Assembly: GCF_003050745.1 (NCBI RefSeq)
Contig: NZ_QAOF01000001.1
Coordinates: 186,001 to 250,000, forward strand
DNA: 64,000 bases
Source: Sphingomonas sp. PP-CE-3G-477
GTDB lineage: Bacteria > Pseudomonadota > Alphaproteobacteria > Sphingomonadales > Sphingomonadaceae
Direction: 5' to 3'
The translations under genes were made by a program, and so were the position numbers. Below, piece by piece: positions 52,903-61,859 of this stretch. The notes beneath the pieces are model-generated. The model was not told the origin of the DNA, did not search any database, and saw nothing but the letters and a program-made list of their open reading frames with translations. The stretch's first letter is position 1; each line of letters opens with the position of its first letter.

Positions 52903-55266
52903 TCATAGACCGATCGCGAGCCGCAGCGTGATCGCGCGCGGGCGGATCGGGACGGTCTGCGTCGTCGTCGCCAGCGTGAACGGGTTGCCGAAACCGAAAC
53001 TGTTGCCGCGTCCGTCGAGCAGGTTGTCGATGTCGACCGACCAGTGGCGTCGGCCGTCGTCGAGCGTCGCACCGACGCCGATCGTCGCGTAATCGCCGGC
53101 GGGGCGGTCGAGTGCAGGATCGAAGCTCAGCCGGGTCTGGCCGATGTAACGTGCTGAGACATAGCCGCTCGCAGGCAGGTCGATCAGCGAGAACCGCCGC
53201 GTCAGCCCGAGCCGCGCGGAATAATCGGGGACCACCGGCAAGCGGCGATCGTTCACATCGACCTGACCCTTGGCCGGCGCGGTGAGCCGCGCGCGCTGGA
53301 TCGTGGTGCCGAAGTCGATCGTGGCGCGCCCGGCGTCGAACCGCCCGCCGAACTCCACACCGTAATTGGTGGCATTCCCTGCATCAACCGTCCCAAACAA
53401 CCCATCCGACCCGACCACGTCGCTGCGCAGATGCTCCCAGAACGAGCCGAAGATCGCACCGCTGAGACTGAGGCGATCGTCGAGGCCGCGAATGCGCCAG
53501 CCGAATTCGAGGCTCTGCAGTTCGTCGCCGGGAATACGCTGTTCGGTAGTGGCGATGGCGCGTGTGACGCCGGCCGGCCGGATCGCGCTGGCATAGCGCA
53601 ACCAGAGCAACCCGGCATCGTCGCGGTGCCAGCTGAGCGTGGCGCTCGGGGTGACGCCCAGCTTGGTCGCGTTCTGCTCGTTCGGGCCTTGCTGCTCGAT
53701 ATCGTTGACGGTGACGAAGCCGCGCAGGCCGAGCTTGAAATCGAGCGCGGGGGACAGCCGTTGCGTGCCTTCTGCGAATACTGCGGCCTCGAATACCGCT
53801 TCCCTGTCGTCGCGCGCGATGACGGTCGCGCCGTTCGATTTGAAGCGTCCGTTGAGGCGGGTGGTCGCGTCGAGCACCGACGCGCCGACGATCCAGGGAT
53901 GACGTGCAGTCGGATCGCTCAGACGGATTTCCTGCGTCACCAACTCGATCGATCGATCCTCGACATAGGCGACCGGGGCGATAGTACCGAGTGCCGCCGC
54001 CATGCTGCTGGCGTCGTAGGTGCTGCCGAAAACATGCGAGACGATCGTGGTCGTCGATTGCACGTCGAGGCTGCCGACCGGGCCGTGGATGTCGAGCGTA
54101 CCTGAAACGAAATCATTGTCTTGCGGTTCGGCGATCGCGGTCGTGCGCGAGAGGCCCTTCGTCGCATACTGGCTGTCGCGCGCATCGATCCACTGGCCGA
54201 TGCCGCTGGCGGTCGCGGTCCAGCCGTTGCCGATCGCCCAGCGTAGTGCCGCGCGTACGCCGGGGCGCGCGGTACGGTTTACGTCTGGCTTTCCGCGTCC
54301 GGTGTCGTCGATCCAGCCGGGCATCGTTTCGGTCCAGATCGATGCCCGGAGCGCGAGACGTCCGGCCACGATCGGCACGTTGACGGTGCCGTCGAACGCA
54401 CCGCCGACCGCGCCGTTGTTGATCCCGGTCGCCTCGCCTGCAACGGTGGCCGAAACGCGATCGAGGTCGGGTACGGTGGTGACGATCCTGATGACGCCGC
54501 CGAGTGCGCCGGTGCCGTAGAGCGTGCCCTGCGGCCCGCGCAGGATCTCGATGCGATCGATGTCGACCATGCGGAGATCGGGATCGGGCGACGAATAGCC
54601 GATCCGCGCATCGTCGATATACAGGCTGACGAGCGACTGGCTGGTGCCGTTGAAGGCGCTGTCGGCGACGCCGCGCAGGAACACGCGGTCGCGGCCGGGG
54701 CCCAGATTGGTCGAGAACGCACCGTCGGTGGTCGCGAGCAGGTCGACCAAGCCGCGTTTGCCGGCGAGGCGGTCGAGCGCGTGGGTACCGACGATCGTGA
54801 TCGACACGGGCAGGTCGGACAGGCGTTCGTCGCGCTTGCTGGCGGTGACGATTATGTCGGCGCCTTCGGTGGCCGGGGGCGGGGTGGCGTGCGTATCGGC
54901 GGCGAGCGATCGAGCCGCGTGGCGCGGTTCGGGTTCGATCCGCCAGGTCGTCGCATCGACGCGGATCGCGCGGAGGTGGGTTCCCGACAACAGGCGTTTC
55001 AGCGCCTGCGCGACATCCGATGCGTCGATCCTCCGCGTCTGCGTAGCGGGCAGCGTGCCGGCCATGCCGATCGAGATGCCCGTTTGTCGCGCGAGCGCAT
55101 CGAGCGCGGTGCGGAGCGATCCCGCCGGGATGACGATGGCGGCCGGTTTGGCGCCTGTCGACCTAGCGGCCGCCGGCGCGTTCGAGATGTACGACGCCAT
55201 CAGCGCGACGCAGGCGTAGCGGCAAGACCGCGCGAAGCTGATCGAGAAGCCGCGAGCCGTCGCCAA
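52903..55266 (-). CDS. TonB-dependent receptor with STN signalling domain (FecA-like)
   Basis: Outer-membrane transducer of 787 residues. A signal peptide (about residues 1-34, CVALMASYISNAPAAARS) is followed by an STN domain (IVIPAGSLRTALDALARQTG, residues 45-64, and LSGTHLRAIRVDATTWRIEP). A plug with DIIVTASKRDERLSDLPVSI and EILRGPQGTLYGTGALGGVI comes next, then a 22-strand-type barrel ending in an aromatic-poor ITLRLAIGL. With the upstream FecR and FecI-like sigma factor it forms a cell-surface signalling unit for an unknown ligand, probably an iron chelate. Its 5' end overlaps fecR by 104 nt if the first ATG is used; a start at 55200 cuts this to 38 nt. Confidence 0.9.
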   Translation of the reverse strand: MATARGFSISFARSCRYACVALMASYISNAPAAARSTGAKPAAIVIPAGSLRTALDALARQTGISIGMAGTLPATQTRRIDASDVAQALKRLLSGTHLRAIRVDATTWRIEPEPRHAARSLAADTHATPPPATEGADIIVTASKRDERLSDLPVSITIVGTHALDRLAGKRGLVDLLATTDGAFSTNLGPGRDRVFLRGVADSAFNGTSQSLVSLYIDDARIGYSSPDPDLRMVDIDRIEILRGPQGTLYGTGALGGVIRIVTTVPDLDRVSATVAGEATGINNGAVGGAFDGTVNVPIVAGRLALRASIWTETMPGWIDDTGRGKPDVNRTARPGVRAALRWAIGNGWTATASGIGQWIDARDSQYATKGLSRTTAIAEPQDNDFVSGTLDIHGPVGSLDVQSTTTIVSHVFGSTYDASSMAAALGTIAPVAYVEDRSIELVTQEIRLSDPTARHPWIVGASVLDATTRLNGRFKSNGATVIARDDREAVFEAAVFAEGTQRLSPALDFKLGLRGFVTVNDIEQQGPNEQNATKLGVTPSATLSWHRDDAGLLWLRYASAIRPAGVTRAIATTEQRIPGDELQSLEFGWRIRGLDDRLSLSGAIFGSFWEHLRSDVVGSDGLFGTVDAGNATNYGVEFGGRFDAGRATIDFGTTIQRARLTAPAKGQVDVNDRRLPVVPDYSARLGLTRRFSLIDLPASGYVSARYIGQTRLSFDPALDRPAGDYATIGVGATLDDGRRHWSVDIDNLLDGRGNSFGFGNPFTLATTTQTVPIRPRAITLRLAIGL

Positions 55267-56137
55267 TCGTCAAAACCCCGGAAAAATGCAGCCCTGCGGC
55301 GGACGGATCGACCACCAGCGGCACCCCCGCATACCGCGATATGTCGGCAGCAACCAGCGACAACGGCGCGCCGTCATAGCTGAGCCTGCCGTCGCTCCAG
55401 TCGGCGACCGACGCAGGGGCAATAGACCGCCGCTCGGCGATCCCGGCCGACGGGTCGATGTCGAGACGCTGGCCTGCGACGAGCGTCGTCGGCGCGCTGC
55501 CGTCGGGGTCGTGCGGCGCGACGCTGACGCTGCCCTCGGCCACCGCGATCGAGACTTTCCCCCGCGCGTTCGTGACCGCGAAACGCGTGCCGACGTCGCG
55601 GATGTCGTAAGCCCCGGCACGGACGATCAAAGTGCGCGACGGATCGTGACGGACCGAGAAGCTCGCCGCGCCGTCCGCGAGTTCGATAAACGGGGTCTTG
55701 CCGCCCGTCACCGACACGCGCGACCCCCGATCGAGCTGCATCGCGCTGCCGTCGGCGAGCGTCACCGCACGCGTATCGCCAGCGCTGGTGGTGTAGGTCT
55801 GCGCCGTATCGGTGACGGTCGGTCCGACCAGCAGAAACGCGAGACCGGCGGCAAGTGCGCTACCCGTTCCCGCTGCAGCCCATGGCCATCTGTTCGGGCG
55901 GGATACCGGTACAGCGTCGGTCGCGTCATCGTCGTTGGCGGGCAATAGCGCGGCGATCGCGGGGGCTGCCGCGTCGATCTCGGCATCGAGCAGCGCGATC
56001 GAATCATAGGCGGCGCGGTGCGACGGGTCGGCCGCCAGCCAGTCGCCAAAGCCCGCCCAGTCCATATCGGACGCATCGATCCGCGCGTGCCAGGCGGCCG
56101 CGGCGGCGATCGGGTCCTGCGTCGTTGCGTCCATCAT
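55163..56137 (-). CDS. FecR-family anti-sigma regulator
   Basis: Inner-membrane anti-sigma factor of 324 residues. The cytoplasmic N-terminus has the FecR N-domain (WAGFGDWLAADPSHRAAYDS). One membrane helix spans WPWAAAGTGSALAAGLAFLL. The periplasmic FecR domain starts YTTSAGDTRAVTLADGSAMQ and contains FSVRHDPSRTLIVRAGAYDI. The C-terminal part contacts the receptor STN domain. It lies between the sigma gene and the receptor, in the usual fecI-fecR-fecA order. Confidence 0.92.
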   Translation of the reverse strand: MMDATTQDPIAAAAAWHARIDASDMDWAGFGDWLAADPSHRAAYDSIALLDAEIDAAAPAIAALLPANDDDATDAVPVSRPNRWPWAAAGTGSALAAGLAFLLVGPTVTDTAQTYTTSAGDTRAVTLADGSAMQLDRGSRVSVTGGKTPFIELADGAASFSVRHDPSRTLIVRAGAYDIRDVGTRFAVTNARGKVSIAVAEGSVSVAPHDPDGSAPTTLVAGQRLDIDPSAGIAERRSIAPASVADWSDGRLSYDGAPLSLVAADISRYAGVPLVVDPSAAGLHFSGVLTIGDGSRLLDQLRAVLPLRLRRADGVVHLERAGGR

Positions 56138-56218
56138 CGCGCCCTCGTTCCGAGCGAATGCCCCCCGCTCACATCATAGACGCCGCCGCTCGAATGGCAC
56201 CGCAGTTTGCCGTGATAC

Positions 56219-56719
56219 TCAGTCATCGAGCGCCTTTCGAAGGTGGCGCAGCGCGACTGCGATGTGCTTTTCGACCGCGCTGCGGCTGATAGCGAATTCG
56301 GCGGCGACCTCGGCATGCGACAGGCCATCGATCTTGTGGCGGCGGAACACGCGCATCGCGCCCTCGGGTGGTCCGGCGAGCGCGGCGGCCAAATGCCCGA
56401 TGCGTTCGCGGCTGGCGACTGCGTCGAAGGCGGAGGGCGCATCGTCGACCGCCTCGGCGCCCGCGATTGATATCGTCGCTTCGACATAGCCAGCGTCGCG
56501 TCGGACGCGGCGGCCGTTGGCGCGAACGCGGTCGAGCACGATGTTCATGCCGATCCGGTGCAGATACGCGAGTGGGTTGGCGATCGGGCCCGCGACAGGC
56601 CCTTCGGTTGACCGGCCGATATGCAGCCAGATCTCCTGCACGACGTCTTCGGCTTCCGCGACACTGCCGGTCCGCCCGGCGAAGAACCGGACGAGTTGCG
56701 GGCGGTTCGCCGTGAGCAC
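56219..56719 (-). CDS. FecI-like ECF sigma factor
   Basis: Extracytoplasmic-function sigma factor of 166 residues. Region 2 is VAEAEDVVQEIWLHI and LAYLHRIGMNIVLDRVR. Region 4 is GLSHAEVAAEFAISRSAVEKHI then AVALRHLRKAL. The start is a GTG (56719, VLTANRPQLVRFF); no other usable start exists before in-frame stops upstream. It should drive transcription of fecR and the TonB receptor when the receptor is loaded. It is 81 nt before fecR. Confidence 0.9.
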   Translation of the reverse strand: MLTANRPQLVRFFAGRTGSVAEAEDVVQEIWLHIGRSTEGPVAGPIANPLAYLHRIGMNIVLDRVRANGRRVRRDAGYVEATISIAGAEAVDDAPSAFDAVASRERIGHLAAALAGPPEGAMRVFRRHKIDGLSHAEVAAEFAISRSAVEKHIAVALRHLRKALDD

Positions 56720-56801
56720 TGCGGACAGACCGGCAGGCTGGGGACTGTCGATGTCGGCTACGGCGAGGCTCCAGGACGCGGGGGCCGCAGCAGATACCGG
56801 G

Positions 56802-56984
56802 TCACGCGGTTCTTGTCGTTATCAAATCCCAACTCCGGTGCAGAAGACGCCAACCGAGAATCACGCCAATGGCGACGAGCAAGAGAGCGCCAGCCACGAA
56901 CGACAGGTAGAATAACGGTTCGCGCCACGGCGACGCGACGGTCTCGGATCGAGCCATTTCGAGCGGACGTGTGATCGCGATCAT
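56802..56984 (-). CDS. Small single-span membrane protein (60 residues)
   Basis: Short protein MIAITRPLEMARSETVASPW then REPLFYLSFVAGALLLVAIG and VILGWRLLHRSWDLITTRTA. It has one clear membrane helix (about residues 24-46) flanked by polar ends, with a positive C-terminal side. I do not recognise the family. Its ATG overlaps the glycosyltransferase stop by 4 nt (ATGA), so it is co-translated as the third gene of the deacetylase-glycosyltransferase run. A partner or anchor role for these enzymes is an inference from position. Confidence 0.6.
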   Translation of the reverse strand: MIAITRPLEMARSETVASPWREPLFYLSFVAGALLLVAIGVILGWRLLHRSWDLITTRTA

Positions 56985-58171
56985 CGGCCGCTCTCCAGTC
57001 GACGCATCGGCGTTGGCAATCCGTCTCCGTAGAGCGCCAGCAACGCGTCGAAATGATCGTCCATCGTCCGAACCGGGCGATCCGGTCGCCCGGCACCCTG
57101 CGCGGCGATCGTCTCCCCCACGCGAAGTATCGCGTCGGCAGCGGCTTGGGCATCGCTCGACGCGTACAGCGCGCCGTCGTTGGCACGCGCGAGGTCGGCC
57201 GCACCGCCGCGATCCGGCGCGATCAATGTCAGGCCGGACGCGATCGCCTCGGCGGCGACGAAGCAGAACGTCTCCGCCTCGCAGCCGTGGATCAGCGCGT
57301 CGGCGCTCGCCATCAGCCGTGCCAGCGCGCCACGCTCCCGGATCGGATCGAGCAGGCGGACGTGCGGGTTGTCGCCGATCGCATCGATCACCCGGCGCTG
57401 GCGTCCGCCACCACCGATGATCAGCAACCCGACCGGTGCGTGAGTCCCCGCGATCGCCGCCGCCTGCGCGACCATGGCCCAGCGTTTCTCAGGGGCGTGG
57501 CGGCCGACGCCGATTAGCAGCAGCGCATCCTCGCCGAGGCCGCACAATGCCAGCATCTTGCGACGCAGGTCGGCATCGCGCAGTCGCGGCGAGAACTGGC
57601 CAGGCTCGACCCCCATCGGATCGGTCATCACCTTCCGCAGCCCGCCGTCGCGCAACCGCTGCGTCAGGCTGTCGCTGGCGCTGACGATATGGTCGAACTG
57701 CGCGTCGAGCCGGCGAAGGTGACGCCAGTACCAGTCGAACGCGCGGTCGATGACCTGCGTCGAGGCGACGTTGCCGAACCAGCGATAGGCATAGGCGGAG
57801 AGCGGGTCGGCATGCGCGATCAGCGACAGCCGCGCGCGCGATCCCGAGCGCGTCCGCCAGTCCGCGACCATCGACGCGCTGCGCCACGGCGAGGAGACCT
57901 CGACGACGTCGGCATCCTCCTCGTCGAGCATCGCGTGAAGCGCCTCGCGGTCGGCGAAATAGCGGTAGGACCGGTCGAGTGGGAAGCGCGGCGAGCGCAG
58001 CCAGCGGACGCGCGCGTTGGGACCGCGTTGCTCCTCGCGGTCCTCTTCGCCCGGCGCGATGACGACGATCTCGTGGCCGCGTCCGGCGAGCGCGACCAGC
58101 TTGCGGTCGATATAGGTGCGAACGCCGCCACCGGTCGGGGTGTAGAACGCGCAGACGTCGACGATCTTCAT
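56981..58171 (-). CDS. GT4-family glycosyltransferase
   Basis: GT-B fold glycosyltransferase of 396 residues. The N-terminal donor-independent motif is CAFYTPTGGGVRTYIDRKLV. The C-terminal half has GVGRHAPEKRWAMVAQAAAI and the E-x7-E nucleotide-sugar motif in EAETFCFVAAEAIASGLTLI. No membrane helix is seen. It follows the deacetylase gene with a 4-nt overlap and precedes the mini membrane protein. The acceptor could be a lipid or envelope glycan; the sequence does not say which. Confidence 0.9.
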   Translation of the reverse strand: MKIVDVCAFYTPTGGGVRTYIDRKLVALAGRGHEIVVIAPGEEDREEQRGPNARVRWLRSPRFPLDRSYRYFADREALHAMLDEEDADVVEVSSPWRSASMVADWRTRSGSRARLSLIAHADPLSAYAYRWFGNVASTQVIDRAFDWYWRHLRRLDAQFDHIVSASDSLTQRLRDGGLRKVMTDPMGVEPGQFSPRLRDADLRRKMLALCGLGEDALLLIGVGRHAPEKRWAMVAQAAAIAGTHAPVGLLIIGGGGRQRRVIDAIGDNPHVRLLDPIRERGALARLMASADALIHGCEAETFCFVAAEAIASGLTLIAPDRGGAADLARANDGALYASSDAQAAADAILRVGETIAAQGAGRPDRPVRTMDDHFDALLALYGDGLPTPMRRLESGR

Positions 58172-58980
58172 GCCGCCACCTGCTCGGTCACGAGATCCGC
58201 GTACCGCGAAACGGTGCGGCGTTCGGCGAGCGTCCGCAGCGTGCGGTCTATGCTGGTAAGCAGCGAATCCTTGGTGACGTCGCCGGGATGGACCGCGACG
58301 CGTATCGTCGGCATCCAGTCGGGCATCGCGCGCGCCACCGCGGCGACCGCGAGCGAACTCGCGGTGCGCGCAGGCGTCCGACTCGCCCAAGTGACGACCG
58401 GGCCGCGTGCGACGATCGCGCCGGTGCGGGGCTGCCAGACGCGGAAATGATCCTCGGCGAGCGCGAAGTCGCAGGCTTTCAGTGCGGCGTGCGCACCGGG
58501 ACCGTATAGCCACGCCGGGGCAATGAATCCTGCTACCTCACGGCCGATCGCCTGCTCGATCATGTCGCGACCCGCGCGCATGCGGTGCTCCGCCTCTGTC
58601 GCGTCGAGCCCAAGGAACTCGCCCTCGCCGGCGGTCATGTACTTGGCCTTCAAGGCACTCGCGGTACCTTCGTGCGTGCTGGTATCCCGGTGGAACCAGC
58701 CGTGGAGGAACATCTCGACCCCGGCATCCGCCCATTCGCGGAGGCGGCGGCCAAAGGCGGGATCGCGGTCGAGTCGCGCTGCGCCCCAGTGATCGGGGAC
58801 CACCAGCATCGCGAAGCGCGGACCGCCAAGGATCGCCTCGATCCGCTCGGCCAGCATCGCGATCGGTATGGCGAACGCCGGCGACACGTCGTGGATTGAG
58901 ACGATCAGCCGCTTGTCCGGCGCGATGCCCGCGCGTGGGACCCGTTCGCCCAAAACCGTGCCGTGTTCGAAATTCACCAT
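58168..58980 (-). CDS. DUF2334 polysaccharide-deacetylase-like protein
   Basis: Protein of 270 residues of the DUF2334 branch of the carbohydrate esterase 4-like superfamily. The metal and catalytic blocks are IVSIHDVSPAFAIPIAML (Asp and His), FLHGWFHRD (His-x3-His pair) and FIAPAWLYGPG. The family is thought to remove acetyl or acyl groups from glycans, but few members are tested. The ATG at 58980 (MVNFEHGTV) is used. It is the first gene of the run and is coupled to the glycosyltransferase by ATGA. It is divergent from the membrane protein at 59216. Confidence 0.85.
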   Translation of the reverse strand: MVNFEHGTVLGERVPRAGIAPDKRLIVSIHDVSPAFAIPIAMLAERIEAILGGPRFAMLVVPDHWGAARLDRDPAFGRRLREWADAGVEMFLHGWFHRDTSTHEGTASALKAKYMTAGEGEFLGLDATEAEHRMRAGRDMIEQAIGREVAGFIAPAWLYGPGAHAALKACDFALAEDHFRVWQPRTGAIVARGPVVTWASRTPARTASSLAVAAVARAMPDWMPTIRVAVHPGDVTKDSLLTSIDRTLRTLAERRTVSRYADLVTEQVAA

Positions 58981-59215
58981 GATCTCGCTCTCGTCGTGGA
59001 CTCGCTGATGATGCGACGGCGCCGCATGGGTCGGGCCGCAGTCTGACCCCATCCTGCACCGAAATTATTTCATGAGCGCGTCGTGGGACGGCTGCGGTTC
59101 GCTGCAAGGGGCGGCGTCCTCTCGACATGACGACCTCCCGCCAGCCCGTCCCAGCTCCGGCCAGCATCGGCTGGCGGCAACCTTCCAGTTTTAGCAGTCC
59201 CGAGAGGATCATCGC

Positions 59216-60136
59216 ATGAACCAGCCGCTGGCGCTGACGCGTGCGGAGATATTCCCACCGCTGACTCCGACGATCGTCCGCAAGACCTTCCTCGCCCGCT
59301 GGCTCGCGCCCTTGCTGTCCGCGGCGATCCTGGTCGCGGCCTTGTGGCAATTGCGCAGCCTCGACGTGGCCGCCACGCTGCATCTGGTGCCGCGTTCGCC
59401 GCTGTTCTGGACGATCTTCGCAGCCGGCTATCTGGTCACGCCATTCAGCGAATGGGTGATCTACCGGCGGCTCTGGCAACTTCCCGCCAGCGGCATCCTC
59501 GCGCTGCTGCGCAAGCGGATCAGCAACGAGATCGTGCTCGGCTATTCGGGCGAGCTGTATTTCTACGGCTGGGCGCGGAAACACGCGACGATGGTGGGCA
59601 CCCCGTTCGGCGCGATCAAGGACGTCTCGATCCTGTCCGCGGTGGTCGCCAACGTCTGCACGCTCGGGCTCGCCCTCGTCAGCTGGCAGGCACTCGGCGC
59701 GCTGCACTTCGGCACCGACGCCAAGGTGATGACCGTGTCGGCCGCGAGCATGGCGATCCCGTCGATCGTCACGCTGGTCATGCGCAAGACGCTGCTGACG
59801 CTGCCGCGGCCCGAGCTGGGCCGAATCGCGGTCATTCATTTCCTGCGGATCGTCGCGACCACCTTGTTCGCAGCACTCCTCTGGGCGGCGGTGATGCCGG
59901 CTGCGCCGCTTGCGTGGTGGCTGGCGCTGGCGACGTTGCGGCTCCTCGTGTCGCGGCTGCCGTTGCTGCCGAACAAGGACATCGTGTTCGCCGGGCTGGT
60001 CGCATTCACCGTCGGGCGGACGTCCGACGTGACCGCGGTGCTGACGATGATCGCCGGGCTGTGGCTCGTCACGCATCTGCTGCTCGGGGCCGCGCTGACC
60101 GCCGTCGAACTCGTTACCATGGAGCGTACCAAGTGA
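59216..60136 (+). CDS. Integral membrane protein of unknown function
   Basis: Protein of 306 residues with about eight hydrophobic segments (LAPLLSAAILVAALWQL, FWTIFAAGYLVTPFSEWVIY, SILSAVVANVCTLGLALVSW, TLFAALLWAAVMPAA). The topology resembles lysylphosphatidylglycerol-synthetase-type flippase membrane domains, but the similarity is only by eye. It opens MNQPLALTRAEIFPPLTPTI. The stop overlaps the next GTG start (GTGA), so it is coupled to the DUF2141 gene. Its divergent neighbours are the deacetylase, glycosyltransferase and mini membrane protein, suggesting a common envelope-glycan or lipid task. Confidence 0.7.
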   Translation: MNQPLALTRAEIFPPLTPTIVRKTFLARWLAPLLSAAILVAALWQLRSLDVAATLHLVPRSPLFWTIFAAGYLVTPFSEWVIYRRLWQLPASGILALLRKRISNEIVLGYSGELYFYGWARKHATMVGTPFGAIKDVSILSAVVANVCTLGLALVSWQALGALHFGTDAKVMTVSAASMAIPSIVTLVMRKTLLTLPRPELGRIAVIHFLRIVATTLFAALLWAAVMPAAPLAWWLALATLRLLVSRLPLLPNKDIVFAGLVAFTVGRTSDVTAVLTMIAGLWLVTHLLLGAALTAVELVTMERTK

Positions 60137-60648
60137 TCCTGCTCGCCCTTTCCCTTGCCACTACCCCTGCCGTCACGCCGCCCTCGACCCCGCGGCTCGG
60201 GACCGTCGAAGCGCGCTGTCGGCCGCATGAGGCGGGCCCGGCGCTGATCGTCGATATCGACGGGCTGAAGGATCGCGCTGGCGTGCTCCGCGCCGAACTC
60301 TATCCTGCACGCGACGGCGATTTCCTCGCCGACGACAACGTCCTGATCGGGCAGGGCAAGACATTCCGGCGCAGCGTGATCACGGTGCCCGCGACCGGCG
60401 CGGTCTCGTTGTGCCTGCGCGTTCCGGGACCCGGCACCTATGCGCTCAGCGTCGTCCATGCGCGCGACGGCGGCCACGGCTTCAGCCTGCTCCACGACGG
60501 CATCGGCTTTGCGAGCAATCCCAAGCTCGGCCATTCCAACCCGCGCGCGGAGCAGGCGATGGTCGCGGTGGGCGTGGGCATCACGACCACGCACGTCGTG
60601 ATGAACTATCGCAGCGGATTGTTCTCGTTCGCACCGCTCAAACGGTAA
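60133..60648 (+). CDS. DUF2141 secreted protein
   Basis: Protein of 171 residues. A short signal peptide (VILLALSLATTPAVTPPST) precedes a DUF2141 domain: LIVDIDGLKDRAGVLRAELY then VPGPGTYALSVVHARDGGHG and DGIGFASNPKLG. The family is a beta-sandwich of unknown role, frequent in sphingomonads. The GTG at 60133 overlaps the preceding stop (GTGA). It is part of the divergent cluster with the glycosyltransferase operon. Confidence 0.85.
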   Translation: MILLALSLATTPAVTPPSTPRLGTVEARCRPHEAGPALIVDIDGLKDRAGVLRAELYPARDGDFLADDNVLIGQGKTFRRSVITVPATGAVSLCLRVPGPGTYALSVVHARDGGHGFSLLHDGIGFASNPKLGHSNPRAEQAMVAVGVGITTTHVVMNYRSGLFSFAPLKR

Positions 60649-60726
60649 TCTTTCGGAGCCTCGGAATACGCCTGCGGATGGCCACCAACGGCGGCGTCTA
60701 GTACATAGGAAACAGGGAAAATCAAC

Positions 60727-61752
60727 ATGATGGTACGGTATCTCGGTGCAGCACTGGCCGCAGCAGCGTCGATCCACGCCCCTGCGACGGCCGCCGCTTC
60801 CGTGGCCCACCCCGTAGCTCGTGACGTGACCCTGATGACCTATAATGTTCATGGCCTGCCGTGGCCGATCGCCGACGATCGGTCGGCGGATCTTACGGCG
60901 ATCGGCGCCAAGTTGAAGGCGATGCGCGACGCCGGCGATCAGCCCGGCATCGTCGTGTTGCAGGAGGCGTTCGTCGCCAACGCCAAGGCGATCGGCCGCA
61001 TCGCAGGCTATCGCTACGCCGCGTTCGGCCCCGGCGAGGACGCAGCGCCGGTACCGCGCACCGACGACGGGTTCGTCGCGGACGGCAGCCGCATGGTCGG
61101 CGAGCGGCTCGGCAAGCATGTCGACAGCGGCCTCGCGATCTTCTCCGACTATCCGATCCTGGGGGTCCGTCGGATCGCTTATCCGGTCTGCGCCGGCTAT
61201 GATTGCCTCGCCAACAAGGGCGCGGTCGCGGCGCTGATCGCCGTGCCCGGCGTCGCGACGCCGATCGTCGTGGTCGACACGCACCTGAACAGCAACGGCG
61301 CATCTGGCGCGGGATCGCCGCGCGCCACCTACGCCTATCGCCGCCAGCTCGATCTGCTTGCCGGCTTCATCGCCTCGCTTGGCGCTGGCGACCGCCCGAT
61401 CCTGGTCGCAGGCGACTTCAACGTCGGCCAGGACCTCGCGCGCAGGACGCATTTCGACCTGCGCATGCTGGGCGGCGGCGCGTCGTTGCAGACCGTGGTC
61501 GGGGCCTGCCGTATCGCCCCGAAATGCCCGGTCGCAGAGCCCGCGGACATGGCCATTTCGCTCGGCCGCGCGAAGGACTGGATGCTGTACCGTCCATCCT
61601 CGACCGTCGGGATTCGTCCGATCGGCCTAGCCGCGCCGTTCGGCCGCGCGGGGGACGGCACGATGCTCTCGGACCACGTCGGTGTATCGGTACGCTACCG
61701 GATCGACGGAGGGACGCTGCTTCGTCCGTCCACAGTGATGGCGAGCCGATGA
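60727..61752 (+). CDS. Secreted endonuclease/exonuclease/phosphatase-family phosphodiesterase
   Basis: EEP-fold metal phosphodiesterase of 341 residues with an export signal (MMVRYLGAALAAAASIHAPA, cleaved near TAAA). The metal and catalytic residues are in VVLQEAFV (Glu), VVDTHLNSN, LVAGDFNVGQD and LSDHVGVSVRY. Members with this layout include neutral sphingomyelinases and phospholipase C-like enzymes. A sphingolipid or phospholipid substrate is a guess from the fold and from the sphingolipid-rich membranes of this group. It is followed after 107 nt by a TonB receptor. Confidence 0.86.
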   Translation: MMVRYLGAALAAAASIHAPATAAASVAHPVARDVTLMTYNVHGLPWPIADDRSADLTAIGAKLKAMRDAGDQPGIVVLQEAFVANAKAIGRIAGYRYAAFGPGEDAAPVPRTDDGFVADGSRMVGERLGKHVDSGLAIFSDYPILGVRRIAYPVCAGYDCLANKGAVAALIAVPGVATPIVVVDTHLNSNGASGAGSPRATYAYRRQLDLLAGFIASLGAGDRPILVAGDFNVGQDLARRTHFDLRMLGGGASLQTVVGACRIAPKCPVAEPADMAISLGRAKDWMLYRPSSTVGIRPIGLAAPFGRAGDGTMLSDHVGVSVRYRIDGGTLLRPSTVMASR

Positions 61753-61799
61753 TTCCAGCGACGATGCGCCGAACGGACGCCCAAACCCTCCGAAGCGAA

Positions 61800-61814
61800 T
61801 GCGAACGATTTGCA
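61800..61814. promoter_or_regulatory. Possible Fur/Irr-like palindrome upstream of TonB receptor
   Basis: TGCGAACGATTTGCA is an imperfect 15-nt palindrome with one mismatched pair, 46-60 nt before the receptor ATG and next to an AT-rich tract. It is similar in style to iron-regulated operators in alphaproteobacteria. The assignment is tentative. Confidence 0.35.
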
Positions 61815-61859
61815 ATAAAAACTGTATACGGCTAGCTCGCCCGATATTCGGGGGACGAC

